Positions 1 through 7,823 of a stretch of 10,369 nucleotides of DNA are shown here, piece by piece. The position numbers and the translations under genes are program-made. Each line of letters opens with the position of its first letter. Position 1 is the first letter of the stretch. A model generated the notes under the pieces. The model did no database searches and had not been told where the DNA came from. It worked only from the letters and a program-made list of their open reading frames with translations. This DNA comes from Acidobacteriota bacterium (lineage in GTDB: Bacteria > Acidobacteriota > Blastocatellia > Pyrinomonadales > Pyrinomonadaceae), in the NCBI GenBank assembly GCA_003222835.1, contig QHXE01000016.1, positions 1-10,369 of the forward strand, read 5' to 3'.

Positions 1-1641
1 ATTCTCGTTGAGCGTCTTTTCCATCTGATAGACGAGCCCATCGAGACGGTTTCGCCCTTCGATCTCTTCACGCTTGTTTGCGTCCTCAGCCGAATGCGAC
101 TCGGCGTCACGCATCATGCGATCGATGTCGTCCTTGCTCAGACCCGACGAAGACGTAATCGTGATCTTCTGTTCGCGTCCGGTGCCCATGTCTTTCGCTG
201 ACACGTTCACGATGCCGTTCGCGTCGATGTCAAAAGCGACTTCGATTTGCGGCATGCCACGCGGCGCCGGCGGAATCCCTATGAGATGAAATTTGCCCAG
301 CGTGCGATTATCCGCGGCCATCGGACGCTCGCCTTGCAACACGTGAACTTCGACCGAGGTTTGATTGTCCGAAGCGGTCGAGAAAATCTCGGACTTGCGG
401 GTCGGAATCGTCGTGTTGCGCTCGATCAGTTTAGTGAAGACGCCGCCCAGCGTTTCAATGCCCAGACTCAATGGCGTGACGTCGAGCAGAAGGATATCGG
501 TCTTTTCGCCTGACAGCACACCGGCTTGAACGGCCGCCCCGATGGCGACAACCTCATCCGGATTGACGCTCTTGTTGGGCTCTTTGCCGAAGAAGTTCTT
601 TACCAGTTCCTGAACTTTAGGGATACGCGTCGATCCGCCCACCAGTACTACTTCGTCAATTTTCTTTGAGTCGAGCGCCGCATCCTTCAGAGCTTGTTCG
701 ACCGGCGGCATCAAACGTTTGAAAATCGGATCGGCCAACTGCTCAAAACGTGCGCGCGTGAGCTTCATCACCAGATGCTTCGGTCCGGACTGATCGGCAG
801 TGATAAACGGCAGATTGATCTCGGTCTCCATCGTATGCGAAAGCTCGATCTTGGCTTTCTCTGCGGCTTCTTTCAGGCGCTGCAGGGCCATCTTATCTTT
901 CGAAAGGTCGATGCCCTGATCCTTTTTGAACTCTTCGACGATCCATTCGATCAGGCGCTCGTCAATGTCGTCGCCGCCCAGATGCGTGTCGCCGTTCGTG
1001 GACTTTACTTCGACCACGCCTTCGCCAACTTCCAGGATTGAAATATCAAACGTGCCACCGCCGAAGTCGAACACGGCGATTGTTTCATCCTTCTTCTTAT
1101 CCAGACCATAAGCCAGAGCCGCGGCGGTCGGTTCGTTGACGATGCGCATAACTTCAAGACCCGCGATCTTGCCGGCGTCTTTCGTAGCCTGGCGCTGCGA
1201 GTCGTTAAAATACGCGGGAACTGTGATGACTGCCTTCTCGACTTTTTGTCCGAGATAATCTTCGGCGGACTGCTTCATCTTTTGCAGAATCATCGCCGAT
1301 ATTTCGGGGGGGCTCCACTCTTTCCCGCCGGCCGCAATGCGCACATCACCGCCAGCGCCGCTTCCTTGCACTTTGTAGGGAACCTGCTTCATCTCTTCGC
1401 TTACTTCGTTGAAGCGACGTCCCATGAATCTCTTAATTGAATAGACTGTGTTTTCGGGATTGGTAACTGCCTGCCTCTTGGCGACCTGACCTACCAGACG
1501 GTTGCCGTCCTTCGCGAAAGCTACAACCGAAGGCGTCGTCCGGCCCCCTTCAGAATTAGTAATCACGGTCGGCTCGCCGCCCTCCATGACCGCGACTACC
1601 GAGTTAGTCGTACCCAAGTCAATGCCAATGATTTTGCTCAT
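1..1641 (-). CDS. dnaK: Chaperone protein DnaK (Hsp70), C-terminal part beyond the window
   Basis: Cytoplasmic ATP-dependent Hsp70 chaperone that folds and protects client proteins with DnaJ and GrpE. The window holds exactly 547 codons of a protein that usually has about 640 residues; the reading frame runs open off the left edge, so the helical lid is missing only because the window ends. The nucleotide-binding domain shows the phosphate-1 loop [10 protein letters not shown] (residues 5-14), [11 protein letters not shown] (191-201) and [13 protein letters not shown] (332-344). The interdomain linker LLDVTP (385-390) leads into the substrate-binding domain, which continues to about residue 500; the first lid helices follow. 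The ATG at 1641 is chosen because [14 protein letters not shown] is the canonical Hsp70 N-terminus; a GGAGT lies 10 bases upstream (1652-1656). It is monocistronic at its 5' end, with pgsA 138 bp upstream. No dnaJ or grpE is visible in the window. Confidence 0.98.
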   Translation of the reverse strand, partial: MSKIIGIDLGTTNSVVAVMEGGEPTVITNSEGGRTTPSVVAFAKDGNRLVGQVAKRQAVTNPENTVYSIKRFMGRRFNEVSEEMKQVPYKVQGSGAGGDVRIAAGGKEWSPPEISAMILQKMKQSAEDYLGQKVEKAVITVPAYFNDSQRQATKDAGKIAGLEVMRIVNEPTAAALAYGLDKKKDETIAVFDFGGGTFDISILEVGEGVVEVKSTNGDTHLGGDDIDERLIEWIVEEFKKDQGIDLSKDKMALQRLKEAAEKAKIELSHTMETEINLPFITADQSGPKHLVMKLTRARFEQLADPIFKRLMPPVEQALKDAALDSKKIDEVVLVGGSTRIPKVQELVKNFFGKEPNKSVNPDEVVAIGAAVQAGVLSGEKTDILLLDVTPLSLGIETLGGVFTKLIERNTTIPTRKSEIFSTASDNQTSVEVHVLQGERPMAADNRTLGKFHLIGIPPAPRGMPQIEVAFDIDANGIVNVSAKDMGTGREQKITITSSSGLSKDDIDRMMRDAESHSAEDANKREEIEGRNRLDGLVYQMEKTLNEN

Positions 1642-1712
1642 TTCTTCAAATACTCCGCTAAATTTGGTCTCCGTCCGTCACTTAACCGACGGGCAGGGTT
1701 GAATGCGAGCTT

Positions 1713-1741
1713 AGAATAATACCTGAGCGTACCATTGTCAA
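1713..1741 (-). promoter_or_regulatory. Sigma70-type promoter of dnaK
   Basis: On the minus strand a perfect -35 box TTGACA (1736-1741) is followed by a 17-bp spacer and TATTCT (1713-1718, 4 of 6 consensus bases). Transcription would start near 1706 and give a leader of about 65 bases. That leader contains CCGTC...GACGG, which could form a small hairpin, and the GGAGT ribosome binding site. I see no CIRCE inverted repeat (TTAGCACTC-N9-GAGTGCTAA) and no sigma32-like box in the 138-bp gap, so heat-shock control of this gene is not evident from known elements. Confidence 0.6.
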
Positions 1742-1779
1742 CTTTGCTCGTGCGGTTGGCTTCTGGGTGTTGGGTGGTT

Positions 1780-2364
1780 TTATTGGTGGTGGTCGTTCAA
1801 GAGCCGGGACACAAAGAAGACGTAATGAACTCCCGAAAGGACAGTCAGGGTAAAAACTAGAGCGTAAAGCGTGGGTAGATAGTAGCCGGTACCTACGCGG
1901 GTTTGGGCCGCGAGAATCACCGTAGCAACCGCGAGAATCTGTACTACGGTGCTGATTTTTCCTAGGGTCGAAGGACGAAATGCGCGAAAGCCAGTCACCA
2001 TATTGATCGCGGCAGCCCCCACCAGAATGAAAACGTCCCGGCTAATCACGGTGATGGTTACCCAGAACGGTACCGGCAGATGCCTGGGCAAAGGATTGGG
2101 AAAGACTGCCCGCATTGAGAGCACGACAAATGAGGTTACGAGCATCATTTTGTCGGCTATTGGATCGAGGATTCGGCCGAGCGGAGATTGTTGATGAAAA
2201 CGGCGCGCGAAGAGGCCATCCAGTCCATCAGTGATTCCGGCGACGACAAACGCTACCAGCGCCCAAACAAACTTTTGGTAGAAAAGCAACGAGACAAAGA
2301 CTGGTATCAGCGCCATCCTAAAGATGGTCAGCACGTTTGGCAGGGTGATAATCCGAGAGGACAC
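1780..2364 (-). CDS. pgsA: CDP-diacylglycerol--glycerol-3-phosphate 3-phosphatidyltransferase
   Basis: Integral membrane enzyme that transfers the phosphatidyl group of CDP-diacylglycerol to glycerol-3-phosphate, the committed step to phosphatidylglycerol and cardiolipin. The 194-residue length fits PgsA. The CDP-alcohol phosphotransferase signature D-x2-D-G-x2-A-R-x8-G-x3-D-x3-D is complete: D46, D49, G50, A53, R54, G63, D67 and D71, the four aspartates being the metal-binding and catalytic residues. The N-terminus ITLPNVLTIFR is typical of PgsA rather than of phosphatidylserine synthase. About six hydrophobic segments are visible (roughly 11-29, 33-48, 73-90, 100-125, 137-154, 163-188). The start is a GTG at 2364; an in-frame TGA four codons upstream rules out a longer form. 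No good Shine-Dalgarno precedes it, and a period-7 repeat occupies that position instead. Another CDP-alcohol transferase specificity cannot be fully excluded. Confidence 0.9.
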   Translation of the reverse strand: MSSRIITLPNVLTIFRMALIPVFVSLLFYQKFVWALVAFVVAGITDGLDGLFARRFHQQSPLGRILDPIADKMMLVTSFVVLSMRAVFPNPLPRHLPVPFWVTITVISRDVFILVGAAAINMVTGFRAFRPSTLGKISTVVQILAVATVILAAQTRVGTGYYLPTLYALVFTLTVLSGVHYVFFVSRLLNDHHQ

Positions 2365-2369
2365 GAGAC

Positions 2370-2404
2370 GATTTCAGATTTCGAATTTGCGATTGCTGAT
2401 TGGG
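2370..2404 (-). repeat. Degenerate heptamer tandem repeat upstream of pgsA
   Basis: Five consecutive 7-base units read on the plus strand as GATTTCA, GATTTCG, AATTTGC, GATTGCT and GATTGGG. On the minus (coding) strand they are variants of NGNAATC. The tract ends 5 bp from the GTG start of pgsA, so it lies in the place of the ribosome binding site. It is markedly AT-richer than the flanking genes. The repeat period is seen directly; any effect on pgsA expression is inference. Confidence 0.55.
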
Positions 2405-2497
2405 CCAAGCGCCGCCCGAGAGCGTCAACCCATTTGCGAAACAATCAAGCTGGAGCTGGCGAGATATCCCATTACCGATGGATAAGTCACGCCCAAG

Positions 2498-3361
2498 CTA
2501 TGCCAGGCAGCGCAGCGCGAGCACCGACACTTCCGGTGGACAGCCGTAGCGAATTGGCAGGACCACCGTTCCCAGTCCGCGCGTGACATATATCTGCGTG
2601 TTCCCGCGCCGTCCAAGTCCACGCAGCATTCGACGCCGCGGCCGGCCGGAGCGGCTCTTCTCGGAACGCCAGGTAACTTGACCGCCGTGAGTATGGCCAC
2701 TGAGAACAAGATCGACATCTGCCCGCGCGGCGCGTCGCAGAATGATTGGGTTATGCGCCAGCAACAACTTCATTTCGTCATCTCGAGAGCCGGCCAAAGC
2801 CAGCGGCAAATCTTCCAGTCCAACCATGGTGTCATTGACGCCGGCCAGCCAGAACGATTCACCCAGGAGATCGACGCGCATGCCCTCGTTCAAGAGGACC
2901 CGAATGTTTCCCAAGCGAAACAGATCGGCGATCAACTCGGCATCGGTCCAGTGATCGTGATTTCCGAGCACGGCGAAAACACCGTGACGCGCACGTAGCC
3001 GGCTAATCAACTCGGCGCACGGCGCGGCATAACTGCGGTCATGCGAAATGTAATCACCGGTCAGCGCGATTAGGTCGGGACTCAGATCGTTTGCCGCCTG
3101 AACGGCGCGCTCCAGATGCCGCACATCAGTCAATGGCCCGTAATGGAAATCTGAAAGATGTACAATGCGGAGTCCGTCAAGCGCTTTTGGCAGACGGTGC
3201 AGGTAGATATCCTGACGCTCGATTGCCAGCATGAACGGCTCAGCTAAGGCAATGCGGGCGGCTTCGCCCAGCACGGATTTGATTACCGTCAGCGGCCTGG
3301 GCTCTGGCCTCGGTCGCCGGCGCGGCGGCCGGTCATGTCTCCAGCGAATCGGAGTAGACAT
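2498..3361 (-). CDS. Calcineurin-like metallophosphoesterase, YkuE-like
   Basis: Two-metal phosphoesterase of 287 residues; its substrate is not known from sequence. All motifs of the fold are present in order: D71-F-H73 (LSDFHYG), G102-D103 (TGDYISH), G133-N134-H135-D136, H203-N204 (LLAHNP), and the G222-H-T-H-G-G-Q-V block. The C-terminal stretch YVTRGLGTVVLPIRYGCPPEV is the ending typical of YkuE-like enzymes, some of which act on membrane lipids or lipid precursors. The first 25 residues are very rich in Arg and Pro; I see no clear signal peptide, although residues 24-46 are mildly hydrophobic and could lie on the membrane. It stands between fbaB (72 bp upstream) and pgsA (133 bp downstream). 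Nearness to a phospholipid gene hints at lipid metabolism, but this is only context. A 97-residue open frame at 2425-2718 is a shadow of this gene. Confidence 0.92.
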   Translation of the reverse strand: MSTPIRWRHDRPPRRRPRPEPRPLTVIKSVLGEAARIALAEPFMLAIERQDIYLHRLPKALDGLRIVHLSDFHYGPLTDVRHLERAVQAANDLSPDLIALTGDYISHDRSYAAPCAELISRLRARHGVFAVLGNHDHWTDAELIADLFRLGNIRVLLNEGMRVDLLGESFWLAGVNDTMVGLEDLPLALAGSRDDEMKLLLAHNPIILRRAARADVDLVLSGHTHGGQVTWRSEKSRSGRPRRRMLRGLGRRGNTQIYVTRGLGTVVLPIRYGCPPEVSVLALRCLA

Positions 3362-3391
3362 ATCTATGGTCGGGGTTTCTAAAGCGCGCGC

Positions 3392-3420
3392 ATTATATTC
3401 ATCGCTCGCGTCAGGTGCAA
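3392..3420 (-). promoter_or_regulatory. Sigma70-type promoter of the metallophosphoesterase gene
   Basis: In the 72-bp gap after fbaB the minus strand carries a perfect -10 box TATAAT (3392-3397), a 17-bp spacer and TTGCAC (3415-3420, which keeps the TTG of the -35 consensus). The start point would be near 3385, about 24 bases before the ATG at 3361. It suggests that the phosphoesterase gene can be expressed apart from fbaB. Confidence 0.55.
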
Positions 3421-3433
3421 ATGTCGGGCTGTT

Positions 3434-4483
3434 TTATGCGACAGTGATTTCCTTCGATAGATAAACGTCCTGGATTGCGTTCAGCAATTCGACGCCGTCA
3501 TTCATCGGCCGCTGAAAAGCCTTGCGTCCGGAAATCAGGCCCATACCCCCACCACGTTTATTAATGACGGCGGTGCGCACTGCGGCGGCCAAATCGGCTG
3601 CGCCTTTCGACTCGCCGCCTGAGTTGATCAGGCCGATGCGGCCCATGTACCCATTGGCGACTTGATAACGAACGAGGTCGATTGGATTGTCGCTGGTCAG
3701 TTTTTCATAAACCAGCTTGCTGGTCTTGCCATACGATTTACCGAGTTCTTTTTCGACGGCTGGATAGCCACCGTTGCGTACTGGCAGTTTCTGTTTGATG
3801 ATGTCGGCCTGAATCGTAACGCCGAGATGGTTTGCCTGTCCGGTGAGATCGGCTGCGGCGTGCATGTCTCCTTCGAGAGTTTTGAATTTGGGGTTGCGCA
3901 AGTAACACCAGAGGACGCAGGCCATGCCCAGCTCATGCGCTTGCGCAAAGGCTTCTGAAATCTCCGTAATCTGTCGGGTCGATTCATCGGAACCAAAATA
4001 GATCGTGGCGCCCACGGCGACCGCGCCTAAGTTCTTCGCTTCTTTCACGGTGCCGAATAGAACCTGATCGAATTTATTCGGCAAAGTAAGCATCTCGTTG
4101 TGATTGATTTTCACTATGAATGGAATTCTGTGGGCGTACTTGCGCGCAACACTTCCCAGCACTCCGAATGTCGACGCCACACCATTGCAGCCCCCTTCGA
4201 TCGCGAGTTTCACGATGTTCCCAGGATCGAAGTATTGTGGATTCGGCGCAAAAGAAGCCCCGCCGGAATGCTCGACGCCTTGATCGACGGGCAGGATGGA
4301 AACGTAACCCGTGCCGGCCAACCGCCCGTGACCTATTAACGATTGCAACGAACGAAGAACTGCCGGCGAACGATCCGACTGCGCGACCACCCGATCGATA
4401 AAATCAGGCCCCGGCAAATGAAGCTGCTCCTTCGGAATTGTCTGTGCCGTGTGATCGAGAAGCGACCGTGCTTCATCGCCCAA
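3434..4483 (-). CDS. fbaB: Class I fructose-bisphosphate aldolase (FbaB/DhnA type)
   Basis: Cytoplasmic Schiff-base aldolase that interconverts fructose-1,6-bisphosphate with dihydroxyacetone phosphate and glyceraldehyde-3-phosphate in glycolysis and gluconeogenesis. The 349 residues align throughout with E. coli FbaB as I remember it: [19 protein letters not shown] (55-73), [13 protein letters not shown] (153-165), [10 protein letters not shown] (211-220), and the ending [13 protein letters not shown]230 in ADIIKQK is the expected Schiff-base lysine. Phosphate-binding segments are [11 protein letters not shown] (284-294) and GLISGRKAF (315-323). The end at 4483 is a TTG, the nearest conventional start. 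However, the frame is open upstream to a TAA at 4577-4579, and the residues just before the TTG (IEEL) continue the conserved N-terminus LLGxxAxxLLxH, so an ATT at 4495 behind a strong GGAGG is the better biological start. Upstream purL ends 158 bp away. Confidence 0.95.
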   Translation of the reverse strand: MGDEARSLLDHTAQTIPKEQLHLPGPDFIDRVVAQSDRSPAVLRSLQSLIGHGRLAGTGYVSILPVDQGVEHSGGASFAPNPQYFDPGNIVKLAIEGGCNGVASTFGVLGSVARKYAHRIPFIVKINHNEMLTLPNKFDQVLFGTVKEAKNLGAVAVGATIYFGSDESTRQITEISEAFAQAHELGMACVLWCYLRNPKFKTLEGDMHAAADLTGQANHLGVTIQADIIKQKLPVRNGGYPAVEKELGKSYGKTSKLVYEKLTSDNPIDLVRYQVANGYMGRIGLINSGGESKGAADLAAAVRTAVINKRGGGMGLISGRKAFQRPMNDGVELLNAIQDVYLSKEITVA

Positions 4484-4492
4484 AAGTTCTTC

Positions 4493-4508
4493 AATGCTTT
4501 CTTCCTCC
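4493..4508 (-). promoter_or_regulatory. Strong ribosome binding site in front of an ATT codon (probable fbaB start)
   Basis: On the minus strand GGAGG (4504-4508) is followed by 8 bases and then ATT (4493-4495), in frame with fbaB. This is ideal Shine-Dalgarno spacing for ATT, whereas the TTG at 4483 is 20 bases from the GGAGG and has only a weak GAAG nearby. Starting at ATT would add four residues and restore the family N-terminus [16 protein letters not shown]. No ATG or GTG lies in this stretch of the frame; the only other options are CTG codons at 4510 and 4519, which overlap or precede the GGAGG. Confidence 0.55.
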
Positions 4509-4575
4509 AGCCATCCCAGCGCGGCACCCGACGCTTGGAATTCACAACTAAAACTTTTGTTTAAGCGAGGCTTTG

Positions 4576-4584
4576 ATTATAACA
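4576..4584 (-). promoter_or_regulatory. Extended -10 promoter of fbaB
   Basis: The minus strand reads TGTTATAAT here: a perfect TATAAT (4576-4581) with the extended TGn motif (4582-4584). No convincing -35 box lies 16-18 bp upstream, which is common for extended -10 promoters. The start would be near 4569 and give a leader of about 74 bases to the ATT at 4495. That leader carries CGCTT...AAGCG, which could pair. Confidence 0.55.
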
Positions 4585-4595
4585 CAGGAGTGACT

Positions 4596-4614
4596 CGCCG
4601 CATTCGCACCGGCG
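4596..4614 (-). other. Small GC-rich inverted repeat after purL
   Basis: CGCCG (4596-4600) and CGGCG (4610-4614) form a 5-bp perfect stem with a 9-base loop, 27 bases past the purL stop. There is no T-run after it on the minus strand, so a classical intrinsic terminator is not supported. It lies between the purL end and the fbaB promoter and may merely stabilise the purL transcript end. Confidence 0.25.
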
Positions 4615-4641
4615 CCTAACTTGGGAGCAAGGAACGATGAT

Positions 4642-7026
4642 TCATTCAGCGCCCGCGGCCATCGCTTCGGCTTGTAGTTTGTCTTTCAAAGACGAGCGCC
4701 AGGCGCTTTCCATCTCGGCGACGTCCAACTGGATAACTTCCTCGCCGTCACTTTCGATGCGCAGACGATCTGACCCCACATTGCCAAGCAGTGTCATTGG
4801 GCAACTGGCGGCGGCGACGATCTCTTCAATGTCGCCGAGCGCGGATTGGTCAAAGCTGACGATGATGCGCGAAGGTGTCTCGCTGAAGAGTCGCGTTACT
4901 ATGTCGTCCTCGCCGGTGATGTCGATGTCGGCGCCGAACGCCTCACGATTGAGCGAAGAGAAGCAGCATTCGGAGAGCGCGACGGCCAATCCGCCATCGG
5001 AACAATCATGAGCTGATCGCAGCAGACCTGCTTCAGCGGCCCGCAAGCAAGCGGTTTGGACTGCTCGTTCGGCTTCGAGGTCGAGCGCAGGAACTCTGCC
5101 GTCGTTAAAGAGTTGTTCTGTCCTCTTTCCTTCAATCACGACAGCATATTCGCTGATTGAAAGATCGTCGCGAGTGGCACCGAGCAGCGCGATGAAATCA
5201 CCGGGATTCTTGAAGCCTGGTTGAATCACTCGTTTCACGTCATCGATCAATCCGATCATTCCGATCACGGGCGTCGGCAAAACGCCGCGACCTTCCGTTT
5301 CATTGTAGAACGAGACGTTGCCGGAAACGACGGGCGTATTGAAAGCCTTGCAGGCTTCAGTCAGACCATCTATCACTTCGGAGAATGACCACATCACTTC
5401 CGGCCGTTCGGGAGATGCAAAGTTCAAACAGTTCGTGATTGCGATGGGTTGCGCGCCGACGCAGACGACGTTGCGTGCTGCCTCAGCAACGATGAGCTTG
5501 GCGCCTTCGCGTGGATTCACGGCGCAATAGCGGCCATTTCCGTCAAGCGCAATCGCCAGCGCGCGTCGTGTCTCCTTGATCCGCACGACGGCAGCATCGG
5601 CGCCCGGCAGCACCGCAGTGTTTGTGCGCACCATGTGATCGTATTGACGATAGACCCATTCTTTGGAAGCGAGGTTGGGTGAAGAGAGCAGGCGCAGCAG
5701 TGCTTCATTGTGATTTGGTTCAGCGCTAAGATTCGGTGCGGTCGGAGGCGCTGGACTGATAATGTCCGTGCCTCCGCCAACGCTCGCAGCTGGTTCAGCC
5801 GTCAACGTCGGATCAGTTTTAGCCGCTTTCACATTTTCCGGATCCCTGGGTGAAGATAAAGCAGCGGACCGGACGTCCGCGTACCGGGCTTTCATCGGCC
5901 GTTCGTAAATTGGAGCCTCGTCGGTCAAGGCTTTCACCGGCACATCGCAAACTATTTCACCGTTGTGAGTCACGCGCATGCGGCCACCGTCGCGCACCTG
6001 GCCAATTACGACTGCGTCCAAATCCCACTTGCGAAAGATATCTGCGACTTCGCGCTCGCGTCCCTTGTGAGCAACGATCAGCATTCGTTCCTGCGATTCC
6101 GAAAGCAGCATTTCGTAAGCAGTCATCCCGGTTTCGCGCTGCGGTACCATCGACAAATCGACTTCAATTCCGGTATCGGCGCGCGCCGCCATTTCGCAAG
6201 TCGAACAAGTCAGGCCGGCGGCGCCCATGTCCTGAATGCCGGCGACCGCGCCGCTGCGCATCGCTTCGAGACAGGCTTCCAACAAAAGCTTTTCCAGGAA
6301 GGGATCACCAACTTGTACAGTGGGACGTTTCTCAAGAGCTTCTTCGTCAAACTCTGCCGAAGCCATCGTCGCGCCATGAATGCCGTCGCGGCCGGTCTTC
6401 GCCCCAACATACAAAACCGGATTTCCAACGCCCGTCGCTTTACCGAAGAAGATTTGATCTCTGCGAACGAGCCCCAGCGCGAAAGCATTGATGAGCGGAT
6501 TCAGCGCGTAAGCGTCGTCGAACGCGACCTCGCCGCCAACCGTCGGCACTCCGAACGCGTTTCCGTAATGCGCAATGCCGGCAACTACTCCGGCGAGCAG
6601 CGACCGATTTCGTCTTCCTTGCTTCGGATCGTCGAGCGCTCCAAAACGCAAGCTGTTCAGCGCCGCGATCGGACGAGCGCCCATCGTGAAGATGTCGCGC
6701 AGGATTCCGCCGACGCCCGTAGCGGCTCCCTGAAAAGGTTCGATGAACGATGGATGGTTATGCGATTCGATCTTGAAGGCCGCACACCAGCCGTCGCCGA
6801 CATCGACGACGCCGGCATTTTCGCCCGGCGGCACAATCACGCGCTCGCCGGTTGTCGGCAGCCGCTTTAAATGAATCCGAGAAGACTTGTATGAACAATG
6901 CTCGGACCACATGACGGAAAAGACGCCGAGTTCGACGAGGTTCGGGTCGCGTCCGAGCAGTGCTTTGATACGCTTGAATTCTTCGGGGGTAAGATTGTGA
7001 GCGGCGATTACTTCTGGAGTGATCAT
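4642..7026 (-). CDS. purL: Phosphoribosylformylglycinamidine synthase subunit PurL
   Basis: Synthetase subunit of FGAM synthase (purine step 4): uses ATP and ammonia, delivered by PurQ with PurS, to convert FGAR to FGAM in the cytoplasm. The 794 residues are the short PurL type, without glutaminase domain. Landmarks are [11 protein letters not shown] (39-49, with catalytic H43), [23 protein letters not shown] (85-107), [10 protein letters not shown] (161-170), [10 protein letters not shown] (263-272), the second half start [16 protein letters not shown] (449-464), [12 protein letters not shown] (566-577) and [14 protein letters not shown] (671-684). Short PurL proteins usually have about 740 residues; the excess is an insertion at residues 386-439, rich in Ala, Pro, Thr and Ser, between the two AIRS-like halves. 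The ATG at 7026 is chosen because [17 protein letters not shown] is a normal PurL N-terminus; the nearest SD-like bases (AGGAA) touch the ATG. The preceding tlpA-like gene ends 82 bp upstream. No purQ, purS or purF is in the window. Confidence 0.97.
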   Translation of the reverse strand: MITPEVIAAHNLTPEEFKRIKALLGRDPNLVELGVFSVMWSEHCSYKSSRIHLKRLPTTGERVIVPPGENAGVVDVGDGWCAAFKIESHNHPSFIEPFQGAATGVGGILRDIFTMGARPIAALNSLRFGALDDPKQGRRNRSLLAGVVAGIAHYGNAFGVPTVGGEVAFDDAYALNPLINAFALGLVRRDQIFFGKATGVGNPVLYVGAKTGRDGIHGATMASAEFDEEALEKRPTVQVGDPFLEKLLLEACLEAMRSGAVAGIQDMGAAGLTCSTCEMAARADTGIEVDLSMVPQRETGMTAYEMLLSESQERMLIVAHKGREREVADIFRKWDLDAVVIGQVRDGGRMRVTHNGEIVCDVPVKALTDEAPIYERPMKARYADVRSAALSSPRDPENVKAAKTDPTLTAEPAASVGGGTDIISPAPPTAPNLSAEPNHNEALLRLLSSPNLASKEWVYRQYDHMVRTNTAVLPGADAAVVRIKETRRALAIALDGNGRYCAVNPREGAKLIVAEAARNVVCVGAQPIAITNCLNFASPERPEVMWSFSEVIDGLTEACKAFNTPVVSGNVSFYNETEGRGVLPTPVIGMIGLIDDVKRVIQPGFKNPGDFIALLGATRDDLSISEYAVVIEGKRTEQLFNDGRVPALDLEAERAVQTACLRAAEAGLLRSAHDCSDGGLAVALSECCFSSLNREAFGADIDITGEDDIVTRLFSETPSRIIVSFDQSALGDIEEIVAAASCPMTLLGNVGSDRLRIESDGEEVIQLDVAEMESAWRSSLKDKLQAEAMAAGAE

Positions 7027-7033
7027 TTCCTAA

Positions 7034-7106
7034 GTGATGCGTGATGAGTCATGAGTGATGAGCAAAGCACGGAGCGGGATCTTCCTCATCACTTTGCACT
7101 CATCAC
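7034..7106 (-). repeat. Heptamer repeats in inverted arms between the tlpA-like gene and purL
   Basis: Plus-strand units GTGATGC, GTGATGA, GTCATGA and GTGATGA run in tandem at 7034-7061. After a 24-base loop come TCATCAC, TTTGCAC and TCATCAC at 7086-7106. The second block is the reverse complement of the first at both outer 7-mers, so the RNA can fold into a stem of two perfect 7-bp helices (7041-7047 with 7100-7106, and 7055-7061 with 7086-7092) around an internal loop. The structure fills the whole gap between two co-directional genes and ends 7 bp from the purL start codon. It lacks a T-run, so it is not a standard terminator. Confidence 0.6.
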
Positions 7107-7108
7107 TG

Positions 7109-7648
7109 CTATTGTTTACTGCCAACTGCTTTGTCGATTGCCGCGCGCAATTCATCGGGCTTGATGCGGCCGAAATGCCGGAAGACGACGTGCCCGTCTT
7201 TGTCATAAAGAAACGTTGCCGGTAACTGACCATCCCAGGCTGCATCGACAACTTTAATGGCCGGCTCCGGATCGTTCACGTTGAGCAGCACGACGGACAT
7301 CGTAGCCTTCATCTCTTTGAGAAATTTCGGCACCGCCGTCTTGATGTCAGCCACTTCGTCCAGCGACACAGCCACAAAATTCAAACGCGCCGCAGGATAG
7401 TCGGCATCGATCTTGACGAGATCGGGAAACTCTTCGCGGCAGGGATCGCACCACGTTGCCCAAAAGTTAATTAGGAGCGGACGCGTGTCTTTCGGATCGC
7501 GCTGCAAAAGTTTCTTCAGACCATCGAGATTGATCTGGCGGATATCGGCAGATTTATCTGCGCCCGCACCGTTGAGTTGGACAGGCGCAGCAAAGCTGGT
7601 GACGAATCCAACGATCAAAAGACTAACGATCAGAATTGAGAAACGCAT
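7109..7648 (-). CDS. TlpA-like exported thioredoxin-fold protein
   Basis: Probable periplasmic thiol-disulfide oxidoreductase of 179 residues. Residues 1-20 form a signal peptide (basic start MRF, hydrophobic core SILIVSLLIVGFV, Ala-rich end before residue 22). The redox motif W66-C67-D68-P69-C70 lies in NFWATWCDPCREEFP, and the cis-proline loop is LPATFLYD (P143). The family (TlpA/ResA/CcmG) usually keeps exported cysteines reduced, for example in cytochrome c maturation; no cytochrome genes are visible here, so the client is unknown. The insert typical of TlpA-like proteins lies between strand and helix (residues 94-135). The ATG at 7648 is preceded directly by AAGGA with almost no spacing. 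A REP-like hairpin (7662-7674) ends 13 bases upstream of the ATG and may affect ribosome access. The partner gene upstream is another exported redoxin; purL follows after 82 bp. Confidence 0.9.
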   Translation of the reverse strand: MRFSILIVSLLIVGFVTSFAAPVQLNGAGADKSADIRQINLDGLKKLLQRDPKDTRPLLINFWATWCDPCREEFPDLVKIDADYPAARLNFVAVSLDEVADIKTAVPKFLKEMKATMSVVLLNVNDPEPAIKVVDAAWDGQLPATFLYDKDGHVVFRHFGRIKPDELRAAIDKAVGSKQ

Positions 7649-7661
7649 TCCTTAGTTCTTT

Positions 7662-7755
7662 ACCGCGTAGCGGTGGGTTGAATTTAGCCGTGTCTTTTAA
7701 GGTACGGAAAAGATCGCGATGTTATCATTCATCCGTCACGTCAGCGACGACTGAC
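7662..7755 (+). repeat. REP-like element, copy A (direct orientation)
   Basis: The core 7662-7707 holds two hairpins. The first is ACCGC-GTA-GCGGT (7662-7674). The second (7688-7707) has arms CCGTGTCTT and AAGGTACGG, which pair fully if two G-T wobbles are allowed. A third short inverted repeat, GTCAG-N6-CTGAC, lies at 7740-7755. The core is matched by an inverted copy of exactly the same length at 7867-7912: 35 of 46 positions are identical by my count, with the first hairpin identical. The 17-base segment 7739-7755 matches the reverse complement of 7824-7840 at 15 positions. Confidence 0.65.
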
Positions 7756-7823
7756 TTACACCGCACGCCAGGCAATTGATCGCTTCCTGCGCTATTGTTA
7801 ATAATTTCTCTTCCCCGAAGCGG

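Noticed and set aside
694..1111. Plus-strand open frames of 115 and 61 codons inside dnaK
   Set aside because: They lie fully opposite a complete, highly conserved dnaK reading frame and show no recognisable motif.
2425..2718. Minus-strand frame of 97 codons overlapping the metallophosphoesterase end
   Set aside because: It covers the GHTHGGQV region in another frame; the phosphoesterase frame carries all motifs there.
5850..6870. Long plus-strand frames of 213 and 301 codons opposite purL
   Set aside because: Both are antisense to conserved PurL sequence; their Arg/His-rich composition is what the reverse complement of a GC-rich gene gives.
7756..7823. A small RNA or promoter in the spacer between the REP-like copies
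   Set aside because: I found no convincing -35/-10 pair and no further structure; nothing supports a feature.
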